From the NCBI GenBank assembly GCA_026388015.1, contig JAPLKO010000062.1, positions 1 to 46,576 of the forward strand: a DNA stretch of 46,576 bases, written 5' to 3'. The position numbers and the translations under genes are program-made. Within the stretch, counting starts at the first letter, position 1. Each line of letters starts with the position of its first letter. The stretch is from Candidatus Firestoneibacteriota bacterium (GTDB lineage Bacteria > Oederibacteriota > D2-FULL-39-29). Under the pieces are notes generated by a model that was not told the DNA's origin, searched no databases, and worked only from the letters and a program-made list of their open reading frames with translations. This document shows positions 16,098 through 23,985 of this stretch, in pieces.

Positions 16098-16847
16098 TTA
16101 TCCGTATCTTCCCATAATGTAACCTTCCGTGCGTTTATCTTTGGGAGAAAGAAATATATCCGCCGTCTTCCCGATCTCCACCATTTCGCCCATAAGAAAA
16201 AATGCAGTCCGGTCGCTTACTCGAGAGGCCTGTTTTACGTTGTTCGTTACAAGGATAATAGTGTATTTCTTCTTGAGCTCGACCATGGCTTCTTCAACTT
16301 TAGCTGTAGATATTGGATCAAGACCGGAACAAGGTTCATCATATAGAATTACTTCCGGTTCAACCGCCAAGGTACGAGCAATACATAAACGCTGCTGCTG
16401 TCCGCCTGAAAGCTTCATTGCTGAAGAATCCAAACGATCCTTTACTTCATCCCAGAGAGAAGCTGCCTTTAAGGATTTCTCAACTATCTCATCTATATAT
16501 TTTTTACTTTTTATCCCGTGCCGTAACGGGCCATACCCTACATTTTCATAGATCGACATAGGCAGCGGTAAAGGAAGGGCAAATACCATTCCGCATCTTT
16601 TGCGAAGCGTTTCGGTGTCTATCTGCTTTAAATCCACACCGTCCAGCATTAAACTCCCGTCATATTTGAAATTATTTGAAAGCTCATTCAACCGGTTGAT
16701 CATCCGTAAAAATGTTGTTTTCCCGCTGTTTGAAGGACCTATAATACCGAGTATTTCGTTGGAATGAACTGAAAGATTAAGCCCTTTGACAGAGCAGGCT
16801 TTGCCAAACCAGCAGTTAAGATCTTTTGCTATTATTTTATCTACCAT
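16098..16847 (-). CDS. pstB: Phosphate ABC transporter ATPase PstB (PstBa) lacking Q-loop Gln and H-loop His
   Basis: A 249-residue PstB-family ATPase. Walker A is GPSNSGKTT and Walker B is VILYDEPCSGLDP with E171. The signature LSGGQQQR (146-153) is canonical. The Q-loop, normally VFQ, reads GMVFALPLPLP, so Gln is replaced by Ala at residue 90. The H-loop, normally VTHNMQQ, reads VTNNVKQ, so His is replaced by Asn at residue 202. It overlaps the pstA1 stop by 7 bp. With PstBb it would make one complete and one degenerate ATP site. Confidence 0.93.
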   Translation of the reverse strand: MVDKIIAKDLNCWFGKACSVKGLNLSVHSNEILGIIGPSNSGKTTFLRMINRLNELSNNFKYDGSLMLDGVDLKQIDTETLRKRCGMVFALPLPLPMSIYENVGYGPLRHGIKSKKYIDEIVEKSLKAASLWDEVKDRLDSSAMKLSGGQQQRLCIARTLAVEPEVILYDEPCSGLDPISTAKVEEAMVELKKKYTIILVTNNVKQASRVSDRTAFFLMGEMVEIGKTADIFLSPKDKRTEGYIMGRYG

Positions 16848-17686
16848 TTTTTCTTCTTCCTGAAATATATCCGCATTGATATCGCAGAAACACTCATCGC
16901 TAATACGAGGACCAGAAGCACAAGAGCCGTTCCATAAGTAATATTCTTGGGCATATTCGGTATCTGAGTAGAAATAATATACAGGTGGTACGGTAAAGCC
17001 ATCACTTGATCAAATATTGAGCGCGGAAGGTGCGGCACGTAGAAAGCAGCAGCCGTAAATAGTATCGGCGCCGTCTCACCGGAAATCCTGGCTATAGAGA
17101 GGATTGCCCCGGTCATAATACCCGGCAGCGCATTGGGGAGCACCACGTGGCGTATTGTCTGCCATTTGGAAACTCCGAGAGAAAGTGAAGCTTCCCTGAA
17201 AGACTGCGGAACAGAATTTAGCGCGTTTCTCGAAGTAGTAATTATTACCGGAAGCTCCATTATCGAAAGTGTAAGCGCTCCGGCGATAATTGAAACACCC
17301 ATTTTTAAGAACATAACAAAAACGGCAAGACCGAACAACCCGTAAACAACAGACGGCACCCCTGCAAGATTAACAATAGAAAGCTTGATTATTCTCGTAA
17401 GGAGATTTTCTTTAGCATATTCATTCAGATAAATAGCCGCCATAACACCCATGGGCAAGGTGACAGCAACTGCGCAAAGAACTATACTTAAGGTGCCGAT
17501 AATTGCCGGAAATATTCCGCCTGCCCTCATTCCGTCCTTCGGCGCCGTAAACAAAAACTCCCAAGTAATCGCCGAAGCCCCTTCTTTTACTATCACAAAT
17601 ACAATCATTAACACGGGTAGAATGATAATTAAAGTAACCAGAAAGAGCAGTGAAAAGGCTATTTTTTGAGCTAACTTTGGATTCAT
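16841..17686 (-). CDS. pstA: Phosphate ABC transporter permease PstA (operon 1)
   Basis: A 281-residue inner-membrane permease with about six hydrophobic segments. It has the ABC-coupling EAA-like loop FREASLSLGVSKWQTIRHVV and the PstA-type ISGETAPILFTAAAF. The N-terminus carries one membrane helix, then AITWEFLFTAPKDGMRAGGI, typical of PstA. The start overlaps the pstC1 stop (ATGA) and the stop overlaps pstBa. Confidence 0.95.
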   Translation of the reverse strand: MNPKLAQKIAFSLLFLVTLIIILPVLMIVFVIVKEGASAITWEFLFTAPKDGMRAGGIFPAIIGTLSIVLCAVAVTLPMGVMAAIYLNEYAKENLLTRIIKLSIVNLAGVPSVVYGLFGLAVFVMFLKMGVSIIAGALTLSIMELPVIITTSRNALNSVPQSFREASLSLGVSKWQTIRHVVLPNALPGIMTGAILSIARISGETAPILFTAAAFYVPHLPRSIFDQVMALPYHLYIISTQIPNMPKNITYGTALVLLVLVLAMSVSAISMRIYFRKKKKW

Positions 17687-18555
17687 TTTTTTACCCGGTT
17701 AAGAAAAGTATCGGCTATAAAGTTAATAATAAAAGTTATGACAAAAAGAACCAATCCTATGGCAAAAAGTCCTTTGTAGTGCATGCTCCCTTTTACCGTT
17801 TCGCCCATCTCTGCCGCTATAGTTGCAGTCATAGTGCGAACAGGATCAAATATTGACTCAGGAATTGCCGCCGCATTACCGGTTATCATCATAACGGCCA
17901 TCGTTTCCCCGATTACTCTTCCAATTCCAAGCATAACCGCCGCAAGAATACCCGGAGCAGCAGCAGGTAGAACAATCCTGTACATGGTCTGCCATTTTGT
18001 TGCGCCAAGCGAAAGCGCTGCCTCTTTATAAGTCCAGGGAACAGAACGTATGGCATCTTCGGAGATTGAGACAATAGTGGGCATCGCCATAAATGCAAGC
18101 ATCAGAGAGCCGGAAAAAGCAGAAAGACCTGTAGGAATATCAAACATTACCCGAACAAGCGGAACCAGAGTAACCATTCCGATGAAACCGATAACAACAC
18201 TCGGTATTGCAGCGAGGAGCTCAATGCCGGATTTCAAAACATCTCTTACTGATACAGGGGCTACTTCTGAGATATAAAAAGCAGCCATTACACCTACAGG
18301 AACCGCAATAACAGCTGCGCCAAGCGTAACAAATAAAGAACCCATTATGAGAGATAATATACCAAAAGCTGCGGGCTTAGAAGTGGGATACCAAAAATGT
18401 CCGGTAATAAAATCTTTTATACTGTACTCAGAAAAAAAGCCCAGTCCCTCTCTTAAAAGAAAGAAAAATATCAAAGATACAAGGAGTATAGCGGCAATAC
18501 CCGAGGCAAATATCAGTTTTTCTATTATTGAATCCGTAACCTTTCTGCTAAACAT
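17683..18555 (-). CDS. pstC: Phosphate ABC transporter permease PstC (operon 1)
   Basis: A 290-residue permease partner of PstA. It has GHFWYPTSKPAAFGILSLIMGS after the first helix, LLAAIPSVVIGFIG, the coupling loop YKEAALSLGATKWQTMYRIV and RVIGETMAVMMITGNA. The start has AAGGAAG upstream and follows pstS1 by 15 bp. Confidence 0.95.
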   Translation of the reverse strand: MFSRKVTDSIIEKLIFASGIAAILLVSLIFFFLLREGLGFFSEYSIKDFITGHFWYPTSKPAAFGILSLIMGSLFVTLGAAVIAVPVGVMAAFYISEVAPVSVRDVLKSGIELLAAIPSVVIGFIGMVTLVPLVRVMFDIPTGLSAFSGSLMLAFMAMPTIVSISEDAIRSVPWTYKEAALSLGATKWQTMYRIVLPAAAPGILAAVMLGIGRVIGETMAVMMITGNAAAIPESIFDPVRTMTATIAAEMGETVKGSMHYKGLFAIGLVLFVITFIINFIADTFLNRVKK

Positions 18556-18570
18556 ACTTCCTTTTCATTT

Positions 18571-19455
18571 TTATAGTTTCCTTAGCGGTACAAAATCAAG
18601 TTTTCTTACGGTTTTTTGGCCTTGATCAGAAAGCGCGTAGGCAATAAGCGCATTAACTAATTTATTGTCTTTTGAGCTGGCGTATAAGAATAGCGGTCTC
18701 GATATAGGATATTTATCGCTCAAAACACTGTCAATATCAGGTGAGACAAACTTATCTCCTTTTTTCTTGGCAATAGCTATAGCTTTTAGCTCGGCGGACA
18801 TATATCCGATACCCACATATCCGAGAGCATTTGGGTTTTGACTTATTTCATTTACAATCGCTTGAGAAGAAGACATCAGAAGAGCTTTTGGAGAGAATTC
18901 ATCTTTACTTTTTTTATTTCCTTTCCTAATCACATGCTCTTTGAAGAACATATGAGTGCCGGAGTTACTCTCTCGGGAGAGAATTACAATTTTTTTATCC
19001 GGACCACCCAACTCTTTCCAGTTTTTTATATTTCCCATAAAAATATTTCTCACCTGATCAAGAGTAAGCTGAACCACCGGATTTTTAGGATTCACAATAA
19101 CCATAAGCCCGTCAAGACCGACTTTGTACTCGAAAGGATGAATCTTATTTCCTTCCGCCTGTTTAATTTCAGCTTCTTCTATGCTTCTTGAAGACATTGC
19201 AATATCACACGTTCCGTTTATAATCGCAGCAAAACCGGTGCCCGACCCTCCGCCGGTAATACCGATATTAAGGGAAGCGTCCGTTGAGGAGTAATCCTCC
19301 GCCCATTTTTGAACAAGATTTACAATAGTATCAGAACCTTTTATCTGAATACTTTTACTTTTCGCAAGAGCTGCGTTATCTCTGCTTTCCTTACTGCATC
19401 CAAAAGTCAGGAAGCAAAGAGCAACAACGGATATTCGAATCACTCTATTTTTCAT
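18571..19455 (-). CDS. pstS: Phosphate-binding lipoprotein PstS (operon 1)
   Basis: A 294-residue periplasmic binding protein. The signal peptide ends with a lipobox (FLTFGC, Cys20), so the mature protein is probably lipid-anchored. Ligand-binding loops are GSDTIVNL, GGGSGTGFAAI and SRESNSGTHMFF. It ends RKLDFVPLRKL like PstS2. The start has no Shine-Dalgarno, and a TATAAT box ends 7 nt before the ATG, so the mRNA is probably leaderless. A Pho-box-like array lies directly upstream (19480-19516). Confidence 0.94.
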   Translation of the reverse strand: MKNRVIRISVVALCFLTFGCSKESRDNAALAKSKSIQIKGSDTIVNLVQKWAEDYSSTDASLNIGITGGGSGTGFAAIINGTCDIAMSSRSIEEAEIKQAEGNKIHPFEYKVGLDGLMVIVNPKNPVVQLTLDQVRNIFMGNIKNWKELGGPDKKIVILSRESNSGTHMFFKEHVIRKGNKKSKDEFSPKALLMSSSQAIVNEISQNPNALGYVGIGYMSAELKAIAIAKKKGDKFVSPDIDSVLSDKYPISRPLFLYASSKDNKLVNALIAYALSDQGQKTVRKLDFVPLRKL

Positions 19456-19462
19456 TAAACGG

Positions 19463-19517
19463 ATTATACAGGAATATTATTAACAATTGGTTAAGCAAAT
19501 GTTAAGGAATTGTTAAG
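19463..19517 (-). promoter_or_regulatory. Pho-box-like promoter of pst operon 1
   Basis: Plus-strand GTTAAG occurs at 19490, 19501 and 19512, exactly 11 bp apart. A fourth TTAA core at 19480 keeps the phase. In the direction of transcription these read CTTAAC repeats, ending 11 bp before a TATAAT (19463-19468). Eleven-bp direct repeats are the known binding mode of PhoB/PhoP-type regulators. The same geometry recurs upstream of the porin gene. Confidence 0.78.
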
Positions 19518-19558
19518 AATCAAACAGCTGTATACTGCAAATATTATACTAATGTACG

Positions 19559-20218
19559 CTATGGGAATCTATGATGCCTTACATCCTCTCCCTGCACCAT
19601 AAAAATGACATCTTCGGCAATGTTAGTAGCGTGATCCCCAATCCTTTCCAAATGCCTTGATATTAAAATTAGTTCGAGCGCCACAGGTATATATTTAGTC
19701 TCTGAAATCATATAGGTAAGCAGCTCCCTAAATATTTGTTCTTTCAGTCCGTCAACTTGATTATCCATTGCAAGAACTTCCCTTGCCAGTCCTGCATCTT
19801 TTCTTACAAAAGAATCAAGGCAATGCTTTACCATTAATTTTGCAATATCCGCCATAAAAGGAATATCAATTAGTTTTTTAAGCTGGGGTGATTTTAAAAG
19901 CTCCTTAGAGGCTTCGGCGATATTAATGGCCTGATCCCCAATTCTCTCCAATTCTGAGTTTATCTTCATCGCAGAGGTTATAAAACGAAGATCAATGCCC
20001 GCCGGTTGATTAAGCGCTATAAGTTTTAGACAGCGATCGTCAATCTCTATCTGCAGAGCATTTACTTCATTTTCATTAAAAAAAACCTCTGTTTCCATAT
20101 ATTCATTTCTCTCCACAAGAGACTTAATGGAAAGGCGTATCATGTTTTGCACTAGTCCGCCCATAAAAAGCAGTTTTTCTTTTAGTTCCGCAAGTTCCGC
20201 ATCAAATACTTTAGTCAT
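19559..20218 (-). CDS. phoU: Phosphate signalling protein PhoU (copy 2)
   Basis: A PhoU of about 219 residues (start [20 protein letters not shown]) with the two metal-binding segments ELERIGDQAINIAEASK and HLERIGDHATNIAEDVIF. The ATG at 20218 has GGAGGG upstream and overlaps the arsC stop by 8 bp. It is the last gene of Pst operon 2. About 70% of the short segments visible are shared with copy 1, so the two are recent or co-evolving paralogues. Confidence 0.94.
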   Translation of the reverse strand: MTKVFDAELAELKEKLLFMGGLVQNMIRLSIKSLVERNEYMETEVFFNENEVNALQIEIDDRCLKLIALNQPAGIDLRFITSAMKINSELERIGDQAINIAEASKELLKSPQLKKLIDIPFMADIAKLMVKHCLDSFVRKDAGLAREVLAMDNQVDGLKEQIFRELLTYMISETKYIPVALELILISRHLERIGDHATNIAEDVIFMVQGEDVRHHRFP

Positions 20219-20624
20219 CAAGCCCTCCAAATTTACTTTTTGTAAATTCAATAACACTCTGTTCAATTTCATCTCTCACTTTCCTGAAAAACTCCGGAGG
20301 TGTCCCGGTCGGATCAGGTATATTCCAGTTTATGAATTCTTTTGTCGGAGCTATAGGGCAAATATCCCCGCAGCCCATTCCTATGGCATAGTCAAAAACA
20401 TCTATACCCGATTCTTTAATACTTTTTGACTCAGCCTTTGAGATATCTATAGCTTTTTCTTGAAGGTAGGCTATTGCATCCTTATTTACCTTGCCGGAGG
20501 GTTTTGAACCCGCACTGCAACTCTCATACAAGCCATATCCGTGAACTTTTCCGAAAGCCTCTGCCATCTGACTTCTGCAGCTGTTGTGAATGCAAAGAAA
20601 CAGTACTTTAGGCAAATTTTTCAT
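20211..20624 (-). CDS. arsC: Arsenate reductase ArsC (low-molecular-weight PTP fold) inside the pst operon
   Basis: A 137-residue member of the thioredoxin-coupled ArsC/LMW-phosphatase family. The phosphate/arsenate loop is C11-IHNSC-R17 (C-x5-R) in [17 protein letters not shown]. Two further cysteines, C85 and C89 (GMGCGDICP), fit the redox relay of ArsC, and [10 protein letters not shown] is the usual DP-containing loop. All three catalytic Cys argue for arsenate reduction over protein phosphatase activity. It overlaps both pstB3 (ATGA) and phoU2, so it is a fixed part of the phosphate operon and probably detoxifies arsenate taken up by Pst. Confidence 0.88.
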   Translation of the reverse strand: MKNLPKVLFLCIHNSCRSQMAEAFGKVHGYGLYESCSAGSKPSGKVNKDAIAYLQEKAIDISKAESKSIKESGIDVFDYAIGMGCGDICPIAPTKEFINWNIPDPTGTPPEFFRKVRDEIEQSVIEFTKSKFGGLDD

Positions 20625-21382
20625 CCAAACCTCCCGGTAACGTAATCCTCAGTTCTCTTATCTTTCGGATTTGTAAATATTTCTTCGGTATTACCGAACT
20701 CAATAAGCTCCCCTAGAAGGAAAAATGCGGTCTTGCTGGAAATCCTTGCTGCCTGCTGCATGTTATGTGTCACTACAAGTATCGTATAGTCTTTTTTTAG
20801 GTCCACAATTAAATCCTCTATCTTTCTAGTGGAAATAGGATCAAGAGATGCGCAGGGCTCGTCGAACAGTATCACTTCCGGCTCGACCACCAGACACCTG
20901 GCTATACAAAGCCGCTGCTGCTGTCCTCCGGAAAGACGGAGGGCGCTTTCATTCAAACGGTCTTTAACTTCATCCCAAAGCGCCGCTTTTTTTAGAGCAT
21001 TCTCCGTTTTCTCGTAAAGTATCCTCTTATCGGTAATTCCTTTGATCTGAAGGCCGTAGCACATATTCTCAAAGATACTTTTCGGAAAGGGGTTAGGTTT
21101 TTGAAATACCATTCCTACTTTTCTTCGAAGTTCTACCACATCAACATCCGGATCAAATATATTTTTTCCGTCAAGAAGTACTTTCCCTTTCAGTGTTGCA
21201 TGCAAAACCAGGTCATTCATCCTGTTTATAAGCCGAATAAAGGTTGATTTCCCGCACCCGGAGGGACCTATCATGGCAGTAACCATATTTTTATAAATGT
21301 CCATATTAACATTTATTAGAGCATGTTTAAGCCCGTAGAAAAAGTTAACATTTTCAACTTTTATTCTTAATTCATCAGACAT
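20621..21382 (-). CDS. pstB: Phosphate ABC transporter ATPase PstB (operon 2, canonical)
   Basis: A 253-residue PstB with every motif intact: Walker [11 protein letters not shown]-loop VFQKPNPFP, signature LSGGQQQR, Walker [14 protein letters not shown] and H-loop [12 protein letters not shown]. It is expected to work as a homodimer on PstA2-PstC2. It overlaps pstA2 by 8 bp and arsC by 4 bp. It serves as the in-window reference for the altered pair in operon 1. Confidence 0.96.
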   Translation of the reverse strand: MSDELRIKVENVNFFYGLKHALINVNMDIYKNMVTAMIGPSGCGKSTFIRLINRMNDLVLHATLKGKVLLDGKNIFDPDVDVVELRRKVGMVFQKPNPFPKSIFENMCYGLQIKGITDKRILYEKTENALKKAALWDEVKDRLNESALRLSGGQQQRLCIARCLVVEPEVILFDEPCASLDPISTRKIEDLIVDLKKDYTILVVTHNMQQAARISSKTAFFLLGELIEFGNTEEIFTNPKDKRTEDYVTGRFG

Positions 21383-22229
21383 ACTTTCTCCTTTGTTTTT
21401 CTCTTAGATATATGGCAATAGAAGATACGGCAAGCACCAGAATAAGAAGAATAAACGCACAGCCATAAGCTATCAGTTTTTGCTCCTCAGGATGAGTACC
21501 TTCCGTCATAAGGACGTAAATATGATAAGGCAGAGCCATGACTTCATTCATCACCGAGGAAGGATAAGACCTGCTGTAAAATGTGACAGCCGTGAACATT
21601 ATAGGCGCTGTTTCTCCGGCGGCTCTTCCAACAGCCAGGATCATTCCGGTCAAGATGCCCGGGAGAGCAGCAGGGAGTACCACTTTCTTTATTGTTTGAA
21701 TCTGTGTTGCCCCGAGAGCGTAAGAAGCCTCCCTTGTTGATTGAGGCACTGCAATTATAGCCTCATAGGAAGCCGAGATAATACCGGGAAGAATTAATAT
21801 ACCCAGTGTTAGACTGCCTGAAAGTATGGAAACATGAAAACCAAAAAGTTTTACGAAAACAGCAAGACCAAAAAGGCCAAAAACCACCGAGGGAACACCC
21901 GCCAAGTTGTTAATACTCATTCTTATCAGGTTTAAGGTGAAATTTTTTGGAGAATACTCACAAAGATAAATAGCCGTAATAACTCCGAGAGGAAGCGAAA
22001 ATAGCACTGAACCCAGTACCAGATAGAGTGTCCCGACTATCGCAGGTCCAACACCTCCGGCGGTCATAGATTTTCTGGGAATATCAGTAAAAAATGTCCA
22101 GGAAAATGCCTTTATGCCGTTTGAAGCAATAAAATATATAATTGAGCCTAACGCTAGTAGTGCAATAATAATGCACACAAAGAGAAGAAGAAAACCCAAT
22201 TTTTGAGAGTTCTCAGAGTTAGCTTTCAT
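21375..22229 (-). CDS. pstA: Phosphate ABC transporter permease PstA (operon 2)
   Basis: A 284-residue permease with about six membrane segments, [20 protein letters not shown] after the first helix, the coupling loop [20 protein letters not shown] and [16 protein letters not shown]. The start overlaps the pstC2 stop (ATGA). The C-terminal EKQRRKYV is basic and cytoplasmic. Confidence 0.95.
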   Translation of the reverse strand: MKANSENSQKLGFLLLFVCIIIALLALGSIIYFIASNGIKAFSWTFFTDIPRKSMTAGGVGPAIVGTLYLVLGSVLFSLPLGVITAIYLCEYSPKNFTLNLIRMSINNLAGVPSVVFGLFGLAVFVKLFGFHVSILSGSLTLGILILPGIISASYEAIIAVPQSTREASYALGATQIQTIKKVVLPAALPGILTGMILAVGRAAGETAPIMFTAVTFYSRSYPSSVMNEVMALPYHIYVLMTEGTHPEEQKLIAYGCAFILLILVLAVSSIAIYLREKQRRKYV

Positions 22230-23107
22230 ACATCCTGTCCCAGTTTCATTCTGTATTTTCTGCTTATGTATTCAGCAATCATATTCATCATTAAAGTTAT
22301 CAGGAAGAGAACCAAACCTATAGCAAAAAGCGCATGATAGTGCGCTCCCCCAACAGCGGCCTCCCCCATTTCTGCAGCGATTGTCGAAGTCATGGGTCTC
22401 ACCGGATCAAATATTGATTTTGGTATCATAGCCGCGCCTCCGGTCACAAGTAGTACGGTCATCGTTTCCCCCATTACCCGGCTAATCCCGAGTATTATTG
22501 AAGTTGAAACTCCTGAACCTGCTGCGGGCATTATTACTTTCCAGAGAGTCTGCCACCTGTTTGCTCCCAAAGCATATGAGGCCTCCCTATAACTTTTTGG
22601 AACCACACTTAAAGCATCTTCCGATATACTGCACAAAACAGGAATAGCCATTATTCCAAGTATTAAAGCACCGGTAAAAGCACATTGACCTGTTGAAAGA
22701 TGAAGAAGATCCTGAAGAAACGGCGCAACTATGAGCATTCCAAAAAAACCAAATATAATTGAGGGTATCGCCCCAAGAAGTTCAACTACCGGTTTAAGAA
22801 TCATTTTCTGTTTTACACCGGCTATTTCATGAATGTAAAGCGCGCTACCAATTCCAACCGGAACAGCAACGACCATAGCACCAAGAGTTACAACCAGCGA
22901 TGCCGATATAAGCGGAAATATACCGAATTCGGGCGGAGTAGAAGTAGGATACCAGCTCTTGCCAAAAATAAAGGCCATCACACCGGTAGAAGATAAAACG
23001 GGCAAGCCTTCAGAAAATAACACTATTATTATTCCGATTAAAAAAACAAATGAAGATAACGCAACCGTCATGAAGATGTATTTATAAATTTTATCGCTTA
23101 ATCCCAT
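22226..23107 (-). CDS. pstC: Phosphate ABC transporter permease PstC (operon 2)
   Basis: A 293-residue permease with FGKSWYPTSTPPEFGIFPLI, LLGAIPSIIFGFFGM, coupling loop [20 protein letters not shown] and RVMGETMTVLLVTGGA. It follows pstS2 by 42 bp, and that gap holds a strong GC-rich hairpin. Confidence 0.95.
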   Translation of the reverse strand: MGLSDKIYKYIFMTVALSSFVFLIGIIIVLFSEGLPVLSSTGVMAFIFGKSWYPTSTPPEFGIFPLISASLVVTLGAMVVAVPVGIGSALYIHEIAGVKQKMILKPVVELLGAIPSIIFGFFGMLIVAPFLQDLLHLSTGQCAFTGALILGIMAIPVLCSISEDALSVVPKSYREASYALGANRWQTLWKVIMPAAGSGVSTSIILGISRVMGETMTVLLVTGGAAMIPKSIFDPVRPMTSTIAAEMGEAAVGGAHYHALFAIGLVLFLITLMMNMIAEYISRKYRMKLGQDV

Positions 23108-23116
23108 TTTTTAGTC

Positions 23117-23142
23117 GGGCGCCGGTTTTAAGACCGGCGCCC
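23117..23142 (-). repeat. GC-rich intercistronic hairpin between pstS2 and pstC2
   Basis: GGGCGCCGGT (23117-23126) and ACCGGCGCCC (23133-23142) form a perfect 10-bp stem with a 6-nt loop. No U-run follows on the minus strand. It probably protects the pstS2 3' end or reduces read-through, as at malE-malF in E. coli, giving more binding protein than permease. Confidence 0.8.
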
Positions 23143-23149
23143 ACTCCTT

Positions 23150-23974
23150 TTACTTAAGTTTTCTTAAAGGAACAAAACCTTGATCTTCTACTATTTTCTG
23201 TCCATCTGCACTTAAAATAAAATCAATGAACTTTTTGGACTCACCCTTAGGTTTGCCGCTGGTGTACATAAAGAGCGGTCTGGAATACGGATATGTATTG
23301 CTCCATACCGTATCTTTTTTGCACTCCACCTCATTAATATTAAGCGCTTTTACGGTATCATTAATATAGCCGATACCAACATACCCGATAGCTCCGGGCG
23401 TCTTTGATACCGTCGTCGCTACAGCCTGACTCGCCGCCTGAAGCAAAGCATCAGGCCTCATTTTTCCACCATCCATTGCGAGGGCTCCAAAAGCTTCATA
23501 GGTCCCGCTTGAAGTATCTCTGGAAACTACAACAATCTTTCCTGCAGTCCCGCCAACCTGCGACCAGTCAGAAATTGACCCGGTATAGATACCCTTTACT
23601 TGTTTCTTTGTCAACCCAGAAATATAATTCATCTTATTCACTATTACCGCTATTCCGTCCAACGCAATAACAGTTGCTTTCGGATCTAAGCCTTTTTTCA
23701 AGGCCAGGCTGATTTCCGACGCTTTTATTGCTCTTGAAGAATTCGCAATATCACAGGTAGAATCCTGAAGCGAAGCAATACCTATACCTGATCCGCCTCC
23801 TCTTACATTAATTTTAATACCCGGGTTTTTATCCATGTATGCTTCTGCCGCTGCTTGAGCTACCGGAAGCAGTGTACTTGAACCATCCACCACTACAGCT
23901 CCTGTTCCCGCACCAGCCGAACCGGCAATACTCATACCAATTACAGCCGCCATTACAATATTTTTAATTTTCAT
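23150..23974 (-). CDS. pstS: Phosphate-binding periplasmic protein PstS (operon 2)
   Basis: A PstS of about 274 residues with a normal Sec signal peptide (MKIKNIVMAAVIGMSIAGSAGA) and no lipobox, so it is a soluble periplasmic protein, unlike PstS1. Ligand loops are DGSSTLLPV, GGGSGIGIASL and VVSRDTSSGTYEAF. It ends EDQGFVPLRKLK. The ATG at 23974 has GGGAGG 5 nt upstream; an ATG at 23986 is in frame but lies before that site. It follows the porin closely. Confidence 0.95.
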   Translation of the reverse strand: MKIKNIVMAAVIGMSIAGSAGAGTGAVVVDGSSTLLPVAQAAAEAYMDKNPGIKINVRGGGSGIGIASLQDSTCDIANSSRAIKASEISLALKKGLDPKATVIALDGIAVIVNKMNYISGLTKKQVKGIYTGSISDWSQVGGTAGKIVVVSRDTSSGTYEAFGALAMDGGKMRPDALLQAASQAVATTVSKTPGAIGYVGIGYINDTVKALNINEVECKKDTVWSNTYPYSRPLFMYTSGKPKGESKKFIDFILSADGQKIVEDQGFVPLRKLK

Positions 23975-23985
23975 ATATCCTCCCA

